Source of the DNA: CAZTTG01 sp964615935
GTDB lineage: Bacteria; Planctomycetota; UBA1135; GCA-002686595
DNA length: 64,000 nt
Assembly (NCBI GenBank): GCA_964615935.1
Contig: CAZTTG010000019.1
Location: forward strand, 13,589-77,588
Direction: 5' to 3'
Shown: positions 1-8,470 of the stretch, piece after piece
Layout: the number at the start of each line of letters is the position of its first letter
Position numbering within the stretch: the first letter of the stretch is position 1
Notes under the pieces: generated by a model
What the model saw: the letters and a program-made list of their open reading frames with translations, nothing else
Database searches by the model: none
What the model was told of the DNA's origin: nothing
Position numbers and translations under genes: made by a program

Positions 1-695
1 AGCACGACGGCCAGGGTGCCCTGGTCGAGCTGCTTCGGGCTGGGGACGCCGTAGCCCAGCTCGCGGAGCTGCCGGTGGAGCGCGCCGAGCTGCTGCTGCT
101 CCCCCTCGCGATCCGCTGCCTGGGCCATGCGCCACATGCGGTACACCGCCTGGACGTACCAGGGGCCTCCGTGGTCGACCCCCATCCGGATGACTCCCCT
201 CAGGAGCTCCTCGGCCTCCGCAGTGCGGCCGAGGTCCGCCAGGGTGGCCGCCAGGCCGAGGAGCGTGGGGACGTCCCGTGGAACTCTGGCGCGGACGCGT
301 CGGAAGTGATCCACCGCGCCCTCGAAGTCGCCCGACTCGAGGCTCATGCGCGCCAGCATGTAGTGCAGCGAGGGATTCTCGGGGTCCCGCTCCCGCAGGC
401 GCTCGAAGGCGGGTTGCGGGTCGCTCCGGGCGCGGTCCCCGAACTCGATCGCGGCCGCCCGGACGAGGTCCTCGAGGGCGGGATCGCGCACCTCGACCAG
501 GGGTTCGATCGCCGCGCGCGCTCGCTCCAGCTCGCCCTTTTCGAAGTGCGCCGCCGCCCGTTCGCGGGCGAGGGTGTGCTCGATGGACGGCGCGGCGCCG
601 CCGCCGGTCGGGGCGGGCTCCTCCGAACCGTTCCAGAGGAGATAGCCGGCCGCCAGGGCCAGCGCGAAGACGGCGAGCAAGACGAGGTTCCTCAT
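1..695 (-). CDS. TPR repeat secreted/membrane-anchored protein (3' end beyond window)
   Basis: The frame is open from an ATG at 695 to the window edge, giving 231 residues with no stop. The N-terminus MRNLVLLAVFALALAAGYLL is a signal peptide or anchor. It is followed by helical repeats of TPR type, for example NPSLHYMLARMSLESGDFEG and the next DVPTLLGLAATLADLGRTAE, which suggests a protein-interaction scaffold outside the cytoplasm. The start is supported by CAGGAGG a few bases upstream. The gene is divergent from the CRTAC1-type gene at 850 with about 154 bp between them, and TPR proteins often accompany that family. The C-terminal part is not visible, so no specific role can be given. Confidence 0.8.
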   Translation of the reverse strand, partial: MRNLVLLAVFALALAAGYLLWNGSEEPAPTGGGAAPSIEHTLARERAAAHFEKGELERARAAIEPLVEVRDPALEDLVRAAAIEFGDRARSDPQPAFERLRERDPENPSLHYMLARMSLESGDFEGAVDHFRRVRARVPRDVPTLLGLAATLADLGRTAEAEELLRGVIRMGVDHGGPWYVQAVYRMWRMAQAADREGEQQQLGALHRQLRELGYGVPSPKQLDQGTLAVV

Positions 696-849
696 GGCGC
701 CAGCCTCCTGAGATGGGCGGGCCGCGAGGGTACGCGACCGGGGCCCACCTGTCCACGCGGCCAGCGCTCGCCGCGAGAGCCGCGTCAGGCCGTCGAGGGC
801 GGCGCTTTCGGCCCGGCGCGGATGGCCCTCCCTCGGTCCGGCGCCTACG

Positions 850-3800
850 ATGCCGGCAGCGGTCGCGAACCCGCCGATCTCCGTGACACGACTCAGGCCC
901 TACCGAATCCCCATCCTGCTCGCCCTCCTCGCCGCGCTCGCTCAGGCGCGCCAGCAAGACGACGGGGTCGCGAGCATCCGCCGGGATCCGGATCGCGGGC
1001 TCGATGCGGCGCTGCGCGAGAAGCTCGGGCTCTTCGACGCGTCCGCCGACACCTCCTGGCCGGCCGAGCGGTGGAACGAGCTCGTCAGCGAGCGGCTGCG
1101 ACGCCTCGAGACCCTCTGGAGGGAAGACCGCCTTGCGCAGGGCCTCGCCGCGGTGCCCGGCTTCGCCCCCGATCTCCCGGTGCCGGCCCTCCTCCCGGAC
1201 GAGCTCGAGCCGGCCTTCGCGAACGCCTCGTGGGAGATCGCCCGCGCGCCCGGCGCCGAGGCGCGGGGGCCGGCCGGGCCGAAGCTGGCCGAAGCCCTGG
1301 CCTCCTGGCGCTCCGCCTTCGCCGGCGACTCCCGCCTCGACTGCCAGGTCTTCGCCGTGCGCTGCCGACCGGAGGAGGCCGTCTGCGGGATCCGGCTCAC
1401 GGCCAGCGGATGGGGCGGCCAGGCCGGGCTCCAGCACAACGCCACCTGGACCTGCACCTGGCGCGCCGCCCCCCTCGGAGTCGAGCTGGTCGCCCTGCGG
1501 AGGGACTCCTTCGAGGTCGCCCGGCTCCTGGAGCGCACCGAGGCCCTCTTCCTGGACGCCAGCGAGGCGGTCTTCGGCGCGGGCAGCCTCTTCCGCGAGC
1601 AGCTCGCCCCGGGGCTCGACTTCTGGCGCACCCGCATCCCCGCGGCCCTCGATCTCGGCTTCCTCTCCCACCACGGGATCGCCCTGGGCGACGTGGACGG
1701 GGACGGGCTGGAGGATCTCTATCTGTGCCAGCCGGGGGGGCTCCCCAACCTCCTGCTGCTCCACCTGCCGGGGGGCGCGGTGCGGGACGTCTCCGCCGCG
1801 GCCGGCGTGGACGTCCTGGACTACTCCTCGAGCGCCCTCCTGCTCGAGCTCGACGAGGACGGGGACGTCGACCTCCTGGTGTCGACCGGGAACGCGCTGC
1901 TGTTCTACGCCAACGACGGCGTGGGCCGCTTCGAGCCGAGGCTCGAGATCGAGCGGTCCCTGGCCACCTCGCTGTGCGCGGCCGACTACGACCAGGACGG
2001 GGACCTGGACGTGTACGTCTGCTCCTACCTCTCTCCCTACGAGAAGCAGGGGCTCCCGGTGCCCTACCACGACGCCAACAACGGGGAGGCCAACGCCCTC
2101 CTGCGCAACGACGGCGACTGGACCTTCGTCGACGCCACCGCCGAGGTCGGCATGGACGAGAACAACCGCCGCTTCAGCTTCGCGGCCGCCTGGGAGGACT
2201 ACGACAACGACGGCGACCAGGACCTGTACGTGGCCAACGACTTCGGCCGCAACAACCTCTACCGGAACGAGGCCGGGCGCTTCCGCGACCTGGCGGGCGA
2301 GCTGGGCGCCGAGGACGTGTCGGCGGGCATGGGCGTGGCCTGGGGAGACGCCGACGGCGACGGCTGGATGGACCTGTACGTCACCAACATGTACTCGCCC
2401 GGCGGCAGCCGCCTCACCTCGCAGGACGGCTACCACGGCGACTACTCCCCCGAGACGGAGGAGGACTACCGCCACCACGCGATGGGCAACTCCTTCCTGC
2501 TCAACGGGCGGGGGGGGCCCTTCGTCGATGCCACTCGCCGCAGCCGCGCCGGCGTGGGCGGGTGGGCCTGGGGCGCGATCTTCCTCGACTTCGACAACGA
2601 CGGCCGGCTCGACCTCTTCTCGCCCAACGGCTTCGTGACGGGAGAGCGGCCGGGGGACCTGGACAGCTACTTCTGGCGGCAGGTCGTGCTGCAATCGCCC
2701 GAGCGCCCCGGCGATCCGGGCCGGAGCTACGCCGGAGGCTGGAAGGCGGTCAACCGGCTGGTCCGCCAGGGTTACTCCTGGAACGGCCACGAGCGGAACG
2801 CCGCCTACCTGAACCTCTCGGGATCGCGCTTCGCCGACGTCTCCGTCACCTCGGGCCTGGGCCTGATGGACGACGCTCGGACGGCCTCGCGCGTGGACTG
2901 GGACGGCGACGGCGACCAGGACCTCTTCGTCACCAACCGCTCGGGCCCCCGGATCCGCTTCCTGTGCAACCAGCGGGCCAGGGACGATCGCTGGATCGCC
3001 CTGCGGCTGCGGGGAACGAGCTGCAATCGCTCGGCCATCGGGGCGCGCGCGGTGCTCGAGGGCCGCTCCGGCGAGCGCTGGATCCGGACGCTCCGCTGCG
3101 GCGAGGGGTATCTGGCCCAGTCGAGCGCCGGCCTGCACTTCGGGCTGGGGGCGGCCGAGATCGCGAGGCTCCGGGTCCGCTGGCCGGGGGGCGAGTGGGA
3201 GGACTTCGGCTGCCCGCGGCGAGGCTGCGCCCACCTGCTGGTGCAGGGCTCGGGCGAGGCGGTCCCCCTGCCGCCGGCCGCCCCGCCGCCGGTCCTGACC
3301 CCGAGCCAGCCGGCGATCCCCCCCCCGGATGGAGCGGGGCGAACGGTGCTCCACGCCCCCCTGCCCCTGCCGCGCCTGGCGCTCGAGACGCGCGACGGTC
3401 GAGCTGCGCAGATCCTGGGCATCGGCATGGACGGGCCGCGCGGGACGGGTCACCCGCTGCTCCTGGTGGTATGGAGCAGCTCCTTCGATCCCTGCCTGCG
3501 GGAGCTCGAGGCGATGGGAGCCGCGGCCGAGGACCTGCGCGGCGCCGGCTTCCAGATCCTGGCCCTCAGCGTCGATCGGGGCGAGGAGCGCCCGCGCGCC
3601 CTCGCCGCCCTGGATGCGATCGCCTGGCCCTTCGCCGCCGGCTTCGCCAGCGAGGAGGCCATCAGCGTGTTTGAGGTCATCCAGGGCGCGCTGCACGCGA
3701 GCGCCCGGAGCCTGCCCGTTCCCGCGGCCTTCCTGGTCGATCCCGGCGGCCAGCTCATCGCGACCTACCAGGGCCGGCTCGATCCGCAGACCCTGGTGAG

Positions 3801-4365
3801 CGACCTCGCCCTCTTCGATCTCTCGCCCGAGGATCGCCGCGACGCTGCCGTCCCCTTCCCGGGCCGCTGGCTCGCGCCGGTCCCCGGACCCGGCGGCGAG
3901 CAGGTCGCGGCCGGCCTCGCGGCGCGCGGGCTCGAGGGCCCCGCCGCGGAGTACCAGCTCGCTCGCATCGAGGTGCGCCAGTTCTCCGCGGCGAGCGTGC
4001 AGTACGAGCTGGGCGTGGCCCGGTGGCGCCAGGGTCGCCTGGACGAGGCCGTGGGGCACCTGCGCCGGGCGATCGAGATCGACGCCGGGCACTTCCTCGC
4101 GACCCGCAGCCTGGCCATGGTCCTGCACCAGAGGGGTGAGTACGGGCCGGCCGTGGGCGCCTACAAGAGCGCGCTGGCGCTGGAGCCCAGCGACGAGCAG
4201 GCGCGCTGCAACCTCGGCTTCGCGTGCCTGGCGCTCGGGGACATCCCGGCGGCCGAGGGCGAGCTCGCGGCCCTGCGAGCCCTCGGGAGCGAGCTGGCGG
4301 AGACCCTCGCGGAGCGGATCCGCCTGGTGAAGGGGAAGCGGGGGGACGAGGGCGATCCGCCCTGA
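850..4365 (+). CDS. CRTAC1-family FG-GAP/ASPIC-UnbV protein with redoxin-like and TPR domains
   Basis: This is an exported 1171-residue multidomain protein. After a signal peptide (RIPILLALLAALAQA) and an unassigned region of about 220 residues come FG-GAP/VCBS calcium-type repeats (about 270-640, motifs such as DVDGDGLEDLYL, DYDQDGDLDVYV and DYDNDGDQDLYV). Next is an ASPIC/UnbV domain (about 720-790), then a thioredoxin-fold AhpC/TlpA-like domain (about 840-990), then TPR repeats (about 1050-1150). The redoxin site reads SSFDPCLREL, so only one Cys of the usual CxxC pair remains. The ATG at 850 has no clear ribosome site. A GTG at 883 would give a tighter signal peptide and may be the true start. 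The FG-GAP region probably forms a beta-propeller. The substrate or partner is unknown. Confidence 0.9.
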   Translation: MPAAVANPPISVTRLRPYRIPILLALLAALAQARQQDDGVASIRRDPDRGLDAALREKLGLFDASADTSWPAERWNELVSERLRRLETLWREDRLAQGLAAVPGFAPDLPVPALLPDELEPAFANASWEIARAPGAEARGPAGPKLAEALASWRSAFAGDSRLDCQVFAVRCRPEEAVCGIRLTASGWGGQAGLQHNATWTCTWRAAPLGVELVALRRDSFEVARLLERTEALFLDASEAVFGAGSLFREQLAPGLDFWRTRIPAALDLGFLSHHGIALGDVDGDGLEDLYLCQPGGLPNLLLLHLPGGAVRDVSAAAGVDVLDYSSSALLLELDEDGDVDLLVSTGNALLFYANDGVGRFEPRLEIERSLATSLCAADYDQDGDLDVYVCSYLSPYEKQGLPVPYHDANNGEANALLRNDGDWTFVDATAEVGMDENNRRFSFAAAWEDYDNDGDQDLYVANDFGRNNLYRNEAGRFRDLAGELGAEDVSAGMGVAWGDADGDGWMDLYVTNMYSPGGSRLTSQDGYHGDYSPETEEDYRHHAMGNSFLLNGRGGPFVDATRRSRAGVGGWAWGAIFLDFDNDGRLDLFSPNGFVTGERPGDLDSYFWRQVVLQSPERPGDPGRSYAGGWKAVNRLVRQGYSWNGHERNAAYLNLSGSRFADVSVTSGLGLMDDARTASRVDWDGDGDQDLFVTNRSGPRIRFLCNQRARDDRWIALRLRGTSCNRSAIGARAVLEGRSGERWIRTLRCGEGYLAQSSAGLHFGLGAAEIARLRVRWPGGEWEDFGCPRRGCAHLLVQGSGEAVPLPPAAPPPVLTPSQPAIPPPDGAGRTVLHAPLPLPRLALETRDGRAAQILGIGMDGPRGTGHPLLLVVWSSSFDPCLRELEAMGAAAEDLRGAGFQILALSVDRGEERPRALAALDAIAWPFAAGFASEEAISVFEVIQGALHASARSLPVPAAFLVDPGGQLIATYQGRLDPQTLVSDLALFDLSPEDRRDAAVPFPGRWLAPVPGPGGEQVAAGLAARGLEGPAAEYQLARIEVRQFSAASVQYELGVARWRQGRLDEAVGHLRRAIEIDAGHFLATRSLAMVLHQRGEYGPAVGAYKSALALEPSDEQARCNLGFACLALGDIPAAEGELAALRALGSELAETLAERIRLVKGKRGDEGDPP

Positions 4366-4374
4366 CCCGCGGTC

Positions 4375-4390
4375 CCGGGGGAAACCCCGG
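4375..4390. terminator. GNRA-loop hairpin between convergent genes
   Basis: CCGGGG, a GAAA tetraloop and CCCCGG form a perfect six-pair stem in the 27 bp between the convergent stops at 4365 and 4393. There is no U tract on either side, so it may be a bidirectional stabilising hairpin rather than a classical intrinsic terminator. Confidence 0.5.
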
Positions 4391-4392
4391 CG

Positions 4393-5205
4393 CTACTCCA
4401 CGAGCTCCTCGGCTCCCGGCGGGAAACGGTCCAGCCACCAGCCGCGGCCGTCGTGCTCCGCGAGCTTCTCGGCGCCCTGCTCCGGCACCAGGCAGCGGGT
4501 CAGGACCTGGGTGTGGGTCACCTTGCGGACGACGTTGCGGCTCCAGGCGCCGTTGTCGGACTCGACGAAGGCCGCCCCGTCCACGGGGACCAGACAGGAG
4601 TTGCCGCCCGCGCGCGCGCGCACCGCGAAGGCGAAGCGCTTCCCGACGTCCAGGGCCTCGAAGTGGATCACGACCACGGAGTCGAGGGTCCCGTCGGCGC
4701 GGCGCAGCAGGCATTCCCAGGCGGCGTACATGAAGTTGTAGCCGTCGGCGCTGACGCCCTGCTTGGACGGGGGCTCGGCCGGCTCGAGCAGCTCTCCGCC
4801 GGGGGCCAGGGCGGCCAGGAGCATCTCCCGGACGTCGCGCGGCCCGCTGCGCCCGCAGGGTCCCTCCAGCTCGAAGCACCAGGGCTCCTCGCCGGTGGGC
4901 TGGACCTCCACCCGATCCCGGCCCATCCACCGCTCCCCGAAGTAGATGTCGGCTCCCGGGATCTCGATCTCCACCCGCAGCTCGCGGAGCTCCAGGAGCG
5001 GCCGGGCGCGCTGCAGGCCCAGGCCGGCGATGAAGAGGACCACCACGCCCAGGGTGACGGTGAGGGCGATGAGCCGGATCCGGCGCGGGGCGCGATCGCC
5101 GTCGCTCCGGGTGCCCAGGGCCATGGCCGCCACCGCCAGGAGCGCGATGACGCCGATCACCGCGATGGCCAGCAGCAGGACCAGGGGCAATGCGAAGGAG
5201 GACAT
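4393..5205 (-). CDS. Membrane protein of unknown function, two N-terminal TM segments
   Basis: The gene encodes 270 residues. Two hydrophobic segments (about 5-30, and 44-64 with LIALTVTLGVVVLFIAGLGL) are followed by a soluble domain of about 200 residues that contains several cysteines (WCFELEGPC, ECLLRR, NSCLV, TRCLV). I do not recognise the family. The short loop between the segments is basic (RAPRR), so it is probably cytoplasmic and the C-terminal domain probably lies outside. It converges with the CRTAC1-type gene and is divergent from the sigma factor gene that starts at 5382. Confidence 0.75.
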   Translation of the reverse strand: MSSFALPLVLLLAIAVIGVIALLAVAAMALGTRSDGDRAPRRIRLIALTVTLGVVVLFIAGLGLQRARPLLELRELRVEIEIPGADIYFGERWMGRDRVEVQPTGEEPWCFELEGPCGRSGPRDVREMLLAALAPGGELLEPAEPPSKQGVSADGYNFMYAAWECLLRRADGTLDSVVVIHFEALDVGKRFAFAVRARAGGNSCLVPVDGAAFVESDNGAWSRNVVRKVTHTQVLTRCLVPEQGAEKLAEHDGRGWWLDRFPPGAEELVE

Positions 5206-5381
5206 GGGACCAGCTCGATCTTCGGGGCCGCGCGGGCAGGGCGCCCCCGGGCCGGGAGCCCCTCATACGGCCGCGGACCTCCTTATTGAAGGCATTTCGC
5301 GCCTTCCCGCCCGCCGCGCAGGAAAACCGCCGGCACCGTGCAACACTTCCGGCCCGAAGTGCCACTCTTCACGGAGGCACC

Positions 5382-6890
5382 GTGGAACGCTGGTCCGTCA
5401 GCCTCAGCCCCGAGGAGCTGCTTCGCCATACCGGCTGGATGCGCCGGCTGGCCCGAAGCCTGGTCCGGGACTCCCAGGACGCCGACGACCTCGTGCAGGA
5501 TGCATGGGTCGAGCTCTCGCGGCGGCCGGCTGCCCATCTCGGGTCGTTGCGGCCCTACCTGGCCGGCATCGTCCGGAACCTCGGACGGCGGAGAGGTCGA
5601 CGCGAGGGAGCGCGCGCCCGAAGCGAGGAGCAGGCAGCCGGCGGTGAGTCGACGCCCTCCCCCGCGGAGCTGATGGAGCGGCTCGAGGTCCAGCGGGCGA
5701 TGGTCGAGCTCCTGAGGGACATCCCCGAGCCGCAGCGGGACACGATCCTCTTGCACTACGTCGAGGGGCTGTCCTCCGCCCGGATCGCCCGGCGGCAAGG
5801 CGTGCCCGAAGGCACCGTCCGCTCGCGCCTCAAGCGGGGCCTCGACCGGCTGCGCGAGGAGCTCGACCGGAGGTTCGGCGGGGACGGCCGCTCCTGGTGC
5901 ACGGTCCTCATCCCATTGGCCGCAGGTCGGGATCCCGCCGCGGCAGGGGGACTGGGGAGCGCCGTCTCGGCCCTGATCAGCGGAGTCATCGTCATGAGCA
6001 CCAAGGCCATGCTGGGTCTGGGCGTCCTGATCCTGGGGGCCGTCGCGGTGGGGTGGATCATGTGGCCCGATTCACCGGGGCCCTCTCCCCGATCGGAGGC
6101 TGCCTCCGCCCCCGCTGCGGAATCGCCGGACCCGGTGCCCGATGGAATCCCGGTTCCCGCGGAGGCCGACCCGGGGATGTCCGGGGAGGAGCGAACGGCT
6201 GTCCCCGTTGCCGCAACGGAGCGATCGGGCGCCCTGTTCCATGGAAGGGTCGAAGCGCCCGACGGAAGCCCCATCGCCAACGCCTCCCTGAAGCTGTTCA
6301 GGAGTGGGGAGAACTGGCAGGAGCAGGAGCCCCTCGCGGAGTCATCGAGCGATTCGGAGGGGCGGTTCCAGATCGAGGTGATCCCGCCGCCCGATGATGC
6401 GATCGTGATCGCAGCCGAGGCGGTCGGGTTCCAGTCCACCTCCCGGGAGCTCGTCGCGTCCGAGCGAGTCATCGAGTTGACGCTCCCCTGGCTGGTGACG
6501 ATCTCCGGTCGGATACGGGACGCCGAAACGGGCGAGCCGATACCCGAGGCGAGCATCACCCGGGGGCTGGAGGCCACCCTATCCGATGAGGATGGATACT
6601 ACCGGATCCCGAACGCGAAGGACGGCTCCCTGGTCCTGATCCGTGCAAGAGCGGCCGGGTATGCGCACAGGACCGCGAGCTTGATGATCCGCGGACCCGA
6701 CGAGGTGGAGCTCGATCTCCTCCTCGAGCGCGGGGCGCCTGTCGTGGTGCAGGTCGTCGATCGCGACAGCGGCGAACCCGTTCCGGGAGCGGAAATCCGC
6801 AATCGCGGCTTCGAGACCGAGCCCTTCGGCGTGAGCGATGAGCAAGGCCGTTTCCTCCTCCACGTCGTCGATGGGATGGACCTCAAGTGA
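5382..6890 (+). CDS. ECF sigma factor fused to TM segment and carboxypeptidase-regulatory-like domains (5' part of a frameshifted gene)
   Basis: The gene starts at GTG 5382, with a GGAGG ribosome site 5 bases ahead. Residues about 10-80 form sigma region 2 (DSQDADDLVQDAW) and about 100-160 form sigma region 4 (ARRQGVPEGTVRSRLKRGL). A single membrane span lies near 205-228 (MLGLGVLILGAVAVGWIMW). Repeated beta-sandwich domains of CarboxypepD_reg type follow (ISGRIRDAETGEPIPEASI, VVDRDSGEPVPGAEI). The frame stops at 6888 in the middle of such a domain (GRFLLHVVDGMDLK), and the rest continues one frame over in the next entry. If joined, the protein is about 1027 aa. A sigma factor with its own membrane and extracytoplasmic part is probably held at the membrane until a signal or proteolysis frees it (inference). 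Confidence 0.85.
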   Translation: MERWSVSLSPEELLRHTGWMRRLARSLVRDSQDADDLVQDAWVELSRRPAAHLGSLRPYLAGIVRNLGRRRGRREGARARSEEQAAGGESTPSPAELMERLEVQRAMVELLRDIPEPQRDTILLHYVEGLSSARIARRQGVPEGTVRSRLKRGLDRLREELDRRFGGDGRSWCTVLIPLAAGRDPAAAGGLGSAVSALISGVIVMSTKAMLGLGVLILGAVAVGWIMWPDSPGPSPRSEAASAPAAESPDPVPDGIPVPAEADPGMSGEERTAVPVAATERSGALFHGRVEAPDGSPIANASLKLFRSGENWQEQEPLAESSSDSEGRFQIEVIPPPDDAIVIAAEAVGFQSTSRELVASERVIELTLPWLVTISGRIRDAETGEPIPEASITRGLEATLSDEDGYYRIPNAKDGSLVLIRARAAGYAHRTASLMIRGPDEVELDLLLERGAPVVVQVVDRDSGEPVPGAEIRNRGFETEPFGVSDEQGRFLLHVVDGMDLK

Positions 6891-8464
6891 CGGCAGAGGG
6901 ATACTGCCCGTTCTCGTGGTGGTGGGAGGTCAAGACCTCCGATTCGGCGCTCGGGCCCCGCATCCCGCTCGTGAGGGTCGCCTGGATCGAGGGGAGGGTC
7001 GTCGATCCGGAGGGCGCTCCGCTCGCCGGGATCCACGTGCGCCCGCGAAACGAGGAGCATCCATTCGGAGACGTGGACCTGGAGTCGGCCGAGATGGAAG
7101 CCCTCCATCTGCCGGGGTTCTCCAGCTACGAGGTCCCGAAACCGGAGGGGCCGACCGACGCCCTGGGGCAGTTCCTCCTGGCCGTTGTCCCCACTGACTC
7201 GGCCTACTTCGTCATGGCCCACCACCCGGACCACGGTTCCGGGAAGGCGGGCCCCATCGTCCTCGAGTCGCCCTCGAGTCGCACCTGGGTGGAGGTCGTC
7301 CTCGAGAGGGGCGCGACGATCCGGGGGCGTGTGATCCGCAACGGCGAGCCCTGGCTGGGGCTGGGGTATGTCGAGTGGGAGGATGCCTCCGGAGAGGTTC
7401 AAGGAATGACATGGACGAAGGAGGACGGCACCTACGAGCTCTTGAACGTTCGGGCCGGCGATGTCGGTGTCTTCGTACGGGACTTCTCAACGGGCGAGTC
7501 CCTCCAGGAGGCCAGCCTGGTCGTCGAGGCAGGCAAGGTCTACGAGCAGGACTTCGCATGGGAGGAGGAGCTGGCGGAGATCTCGGGCCGAGTGACGACG
7601 GAGTCCGGAAGGCCGGCCGGGGAGATCGAGGTCTGCGCATGGATTCCCCGTCCCGGCGAGGGCGACGAGACCTTCGAGGCCGAGTCCGGGGAGGATGGCC
7701 TCTACTCCCTACACGTGCCTCCTGGCCGCGCATACCAGGTGCTGGCCCAGCGGGACCTCGTTCGCCGTGTGAAGCCCGACGTCGTCCCGGGATCGACCGA
7801 CGTGGACTTCGTCCTCCCCGATGTCGGGGGGCTCCGTCTGAAGTTGGTGGATGCGATCTCCGGGCAACCCGTTCGGGCCAGACGCCTCCTGTCCCTGGCA
7901 CTCGCCTGGAGACTGAGCGGCACGGAGGACTTCCGCCGGATTCGCGCAGAGGTGGATGCCGATGGCATCATCGAGCTGGAGTCCTCTGTCGGCAGCATCG
8001 ACCTCAGCATCCACCTCGCAGATGAAGGCTATGCGCCGGAGATGGTCCTGGGAATCCCAGTGACCGAGAGCCCCGACTCGGATGCCCTGATCGTCGAGCT
8101 GGATCGCGGAGTCAGGGCGAAGATCGAGCTCCGCGGGGAGGCGGGGCTCGGATCCGAGGACCTGGCGGGGCACCTGCTGTTCCTGCTGGAGGACTCGCAG
8201 CTCGCGTCGGTGAGCGGCCCGTACCCGACACACGACTCTCCGCAGAATCAACGTATCAACGGGCTCTACATGTGGTTGGAGAATCCGGTGCTCCTAAACC
8301 AGATGCTCAGGGTCGACGAGATGGGCTTCGCGCTCGTCGATGGCCTGGAACCTGGGCAGTACAGCATCCGGTCCTTCCCGGACGACTTCGCCTTCGAGCC
8401 CGAGTCCTTCGAGGTCACCGGGCAGGACGAAGCTGCCGTCGTCATCCGCTGGAAGCGACGCTAG
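6887..8464 (+). CDS. Carboxypeptidase-regulatory-like domain protein (3' part of the sigma-fusion gene)
   Basis: This 525-residue frame opens at a GTG that overlaps the upstream stop. It has no signal peptide or ribosome site of its own. Its first residues VTAEGYCPF complete the domain cut off upstream (GRFLLHVVDGMDLK then VTAEGY). Further repeats of the same kind follow (WIEGRVVDPEGAPLAGIHV, IRGRVIRNGEPWLG, ISGRVTTESGRPAGEIEV). One extra G at the AAG/TGA junction would join both frames. I therefore read it as the extracytoplasmic half of the ECF sigma fusion rather than an independent gene. The lesion could be real or a sequencing error. Confidence 0.75.
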   Translation: MTAEGYCPFSWWWEVKTSDSALGPRIPLVRVAWIEGRVVDPEGAPLAGIHVRPRNEEHPFGDVDLESAEMEALHLPGFSSYEVPKPEGPTDALGQFLLAVVPTDSAYFVMAHHPDHGSGKAGPIVLESPSSRTWVEVVLERGATIRGRVIRNGEPWLGLGYVEWEDASGEVQGMTWTKEDGTYELLNVRAGDVGVFVRDFSTGESLQEASLVVEAGKVYEQDFAWEEELAEISGRVTTESGRPAGEIEVCAWIPRPGEGDETFEAESGEDGLYSLHVPPGRAYQVLAQRDLVRRVKPDVVPGSTDVDFVLPDVGGLRLKLVDAISGQPVRARRLLSLALAWRLSGTEDFRRIRAEVDADGIIELESSVGSIDLSIHLADEGYAPEMVLGIPVTESPDSDALIVELDRGVRAKIELRGEAGLGSEDLAGHLLFLLEDSQLASVSGPYPTHDSPQNQRINGLYMWLENPVLLNQMLRVDEMGFALVDGLEPGQYSIRSFPDDFAFEPESFEVTGQDEAAVVIRWKRR

Positions 8465-8470
8465 CCCCCC

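Noticed and set aside
75..3674. Very long open frame (1199 codons) antisense to or out of frame with real genes
   Set aside because: High GC makes long spurious frames common. It has no family motifs and overlaps the partial TPR gene and the CRTAC1-type gene, which both have clear domains.
6888..6890. TGA as a second selenocysteine codon
   Set aside because: The frame after it shows no coding sense, whereas a one-base shift restores a clear domain. No hairpin of SECIS type follows.
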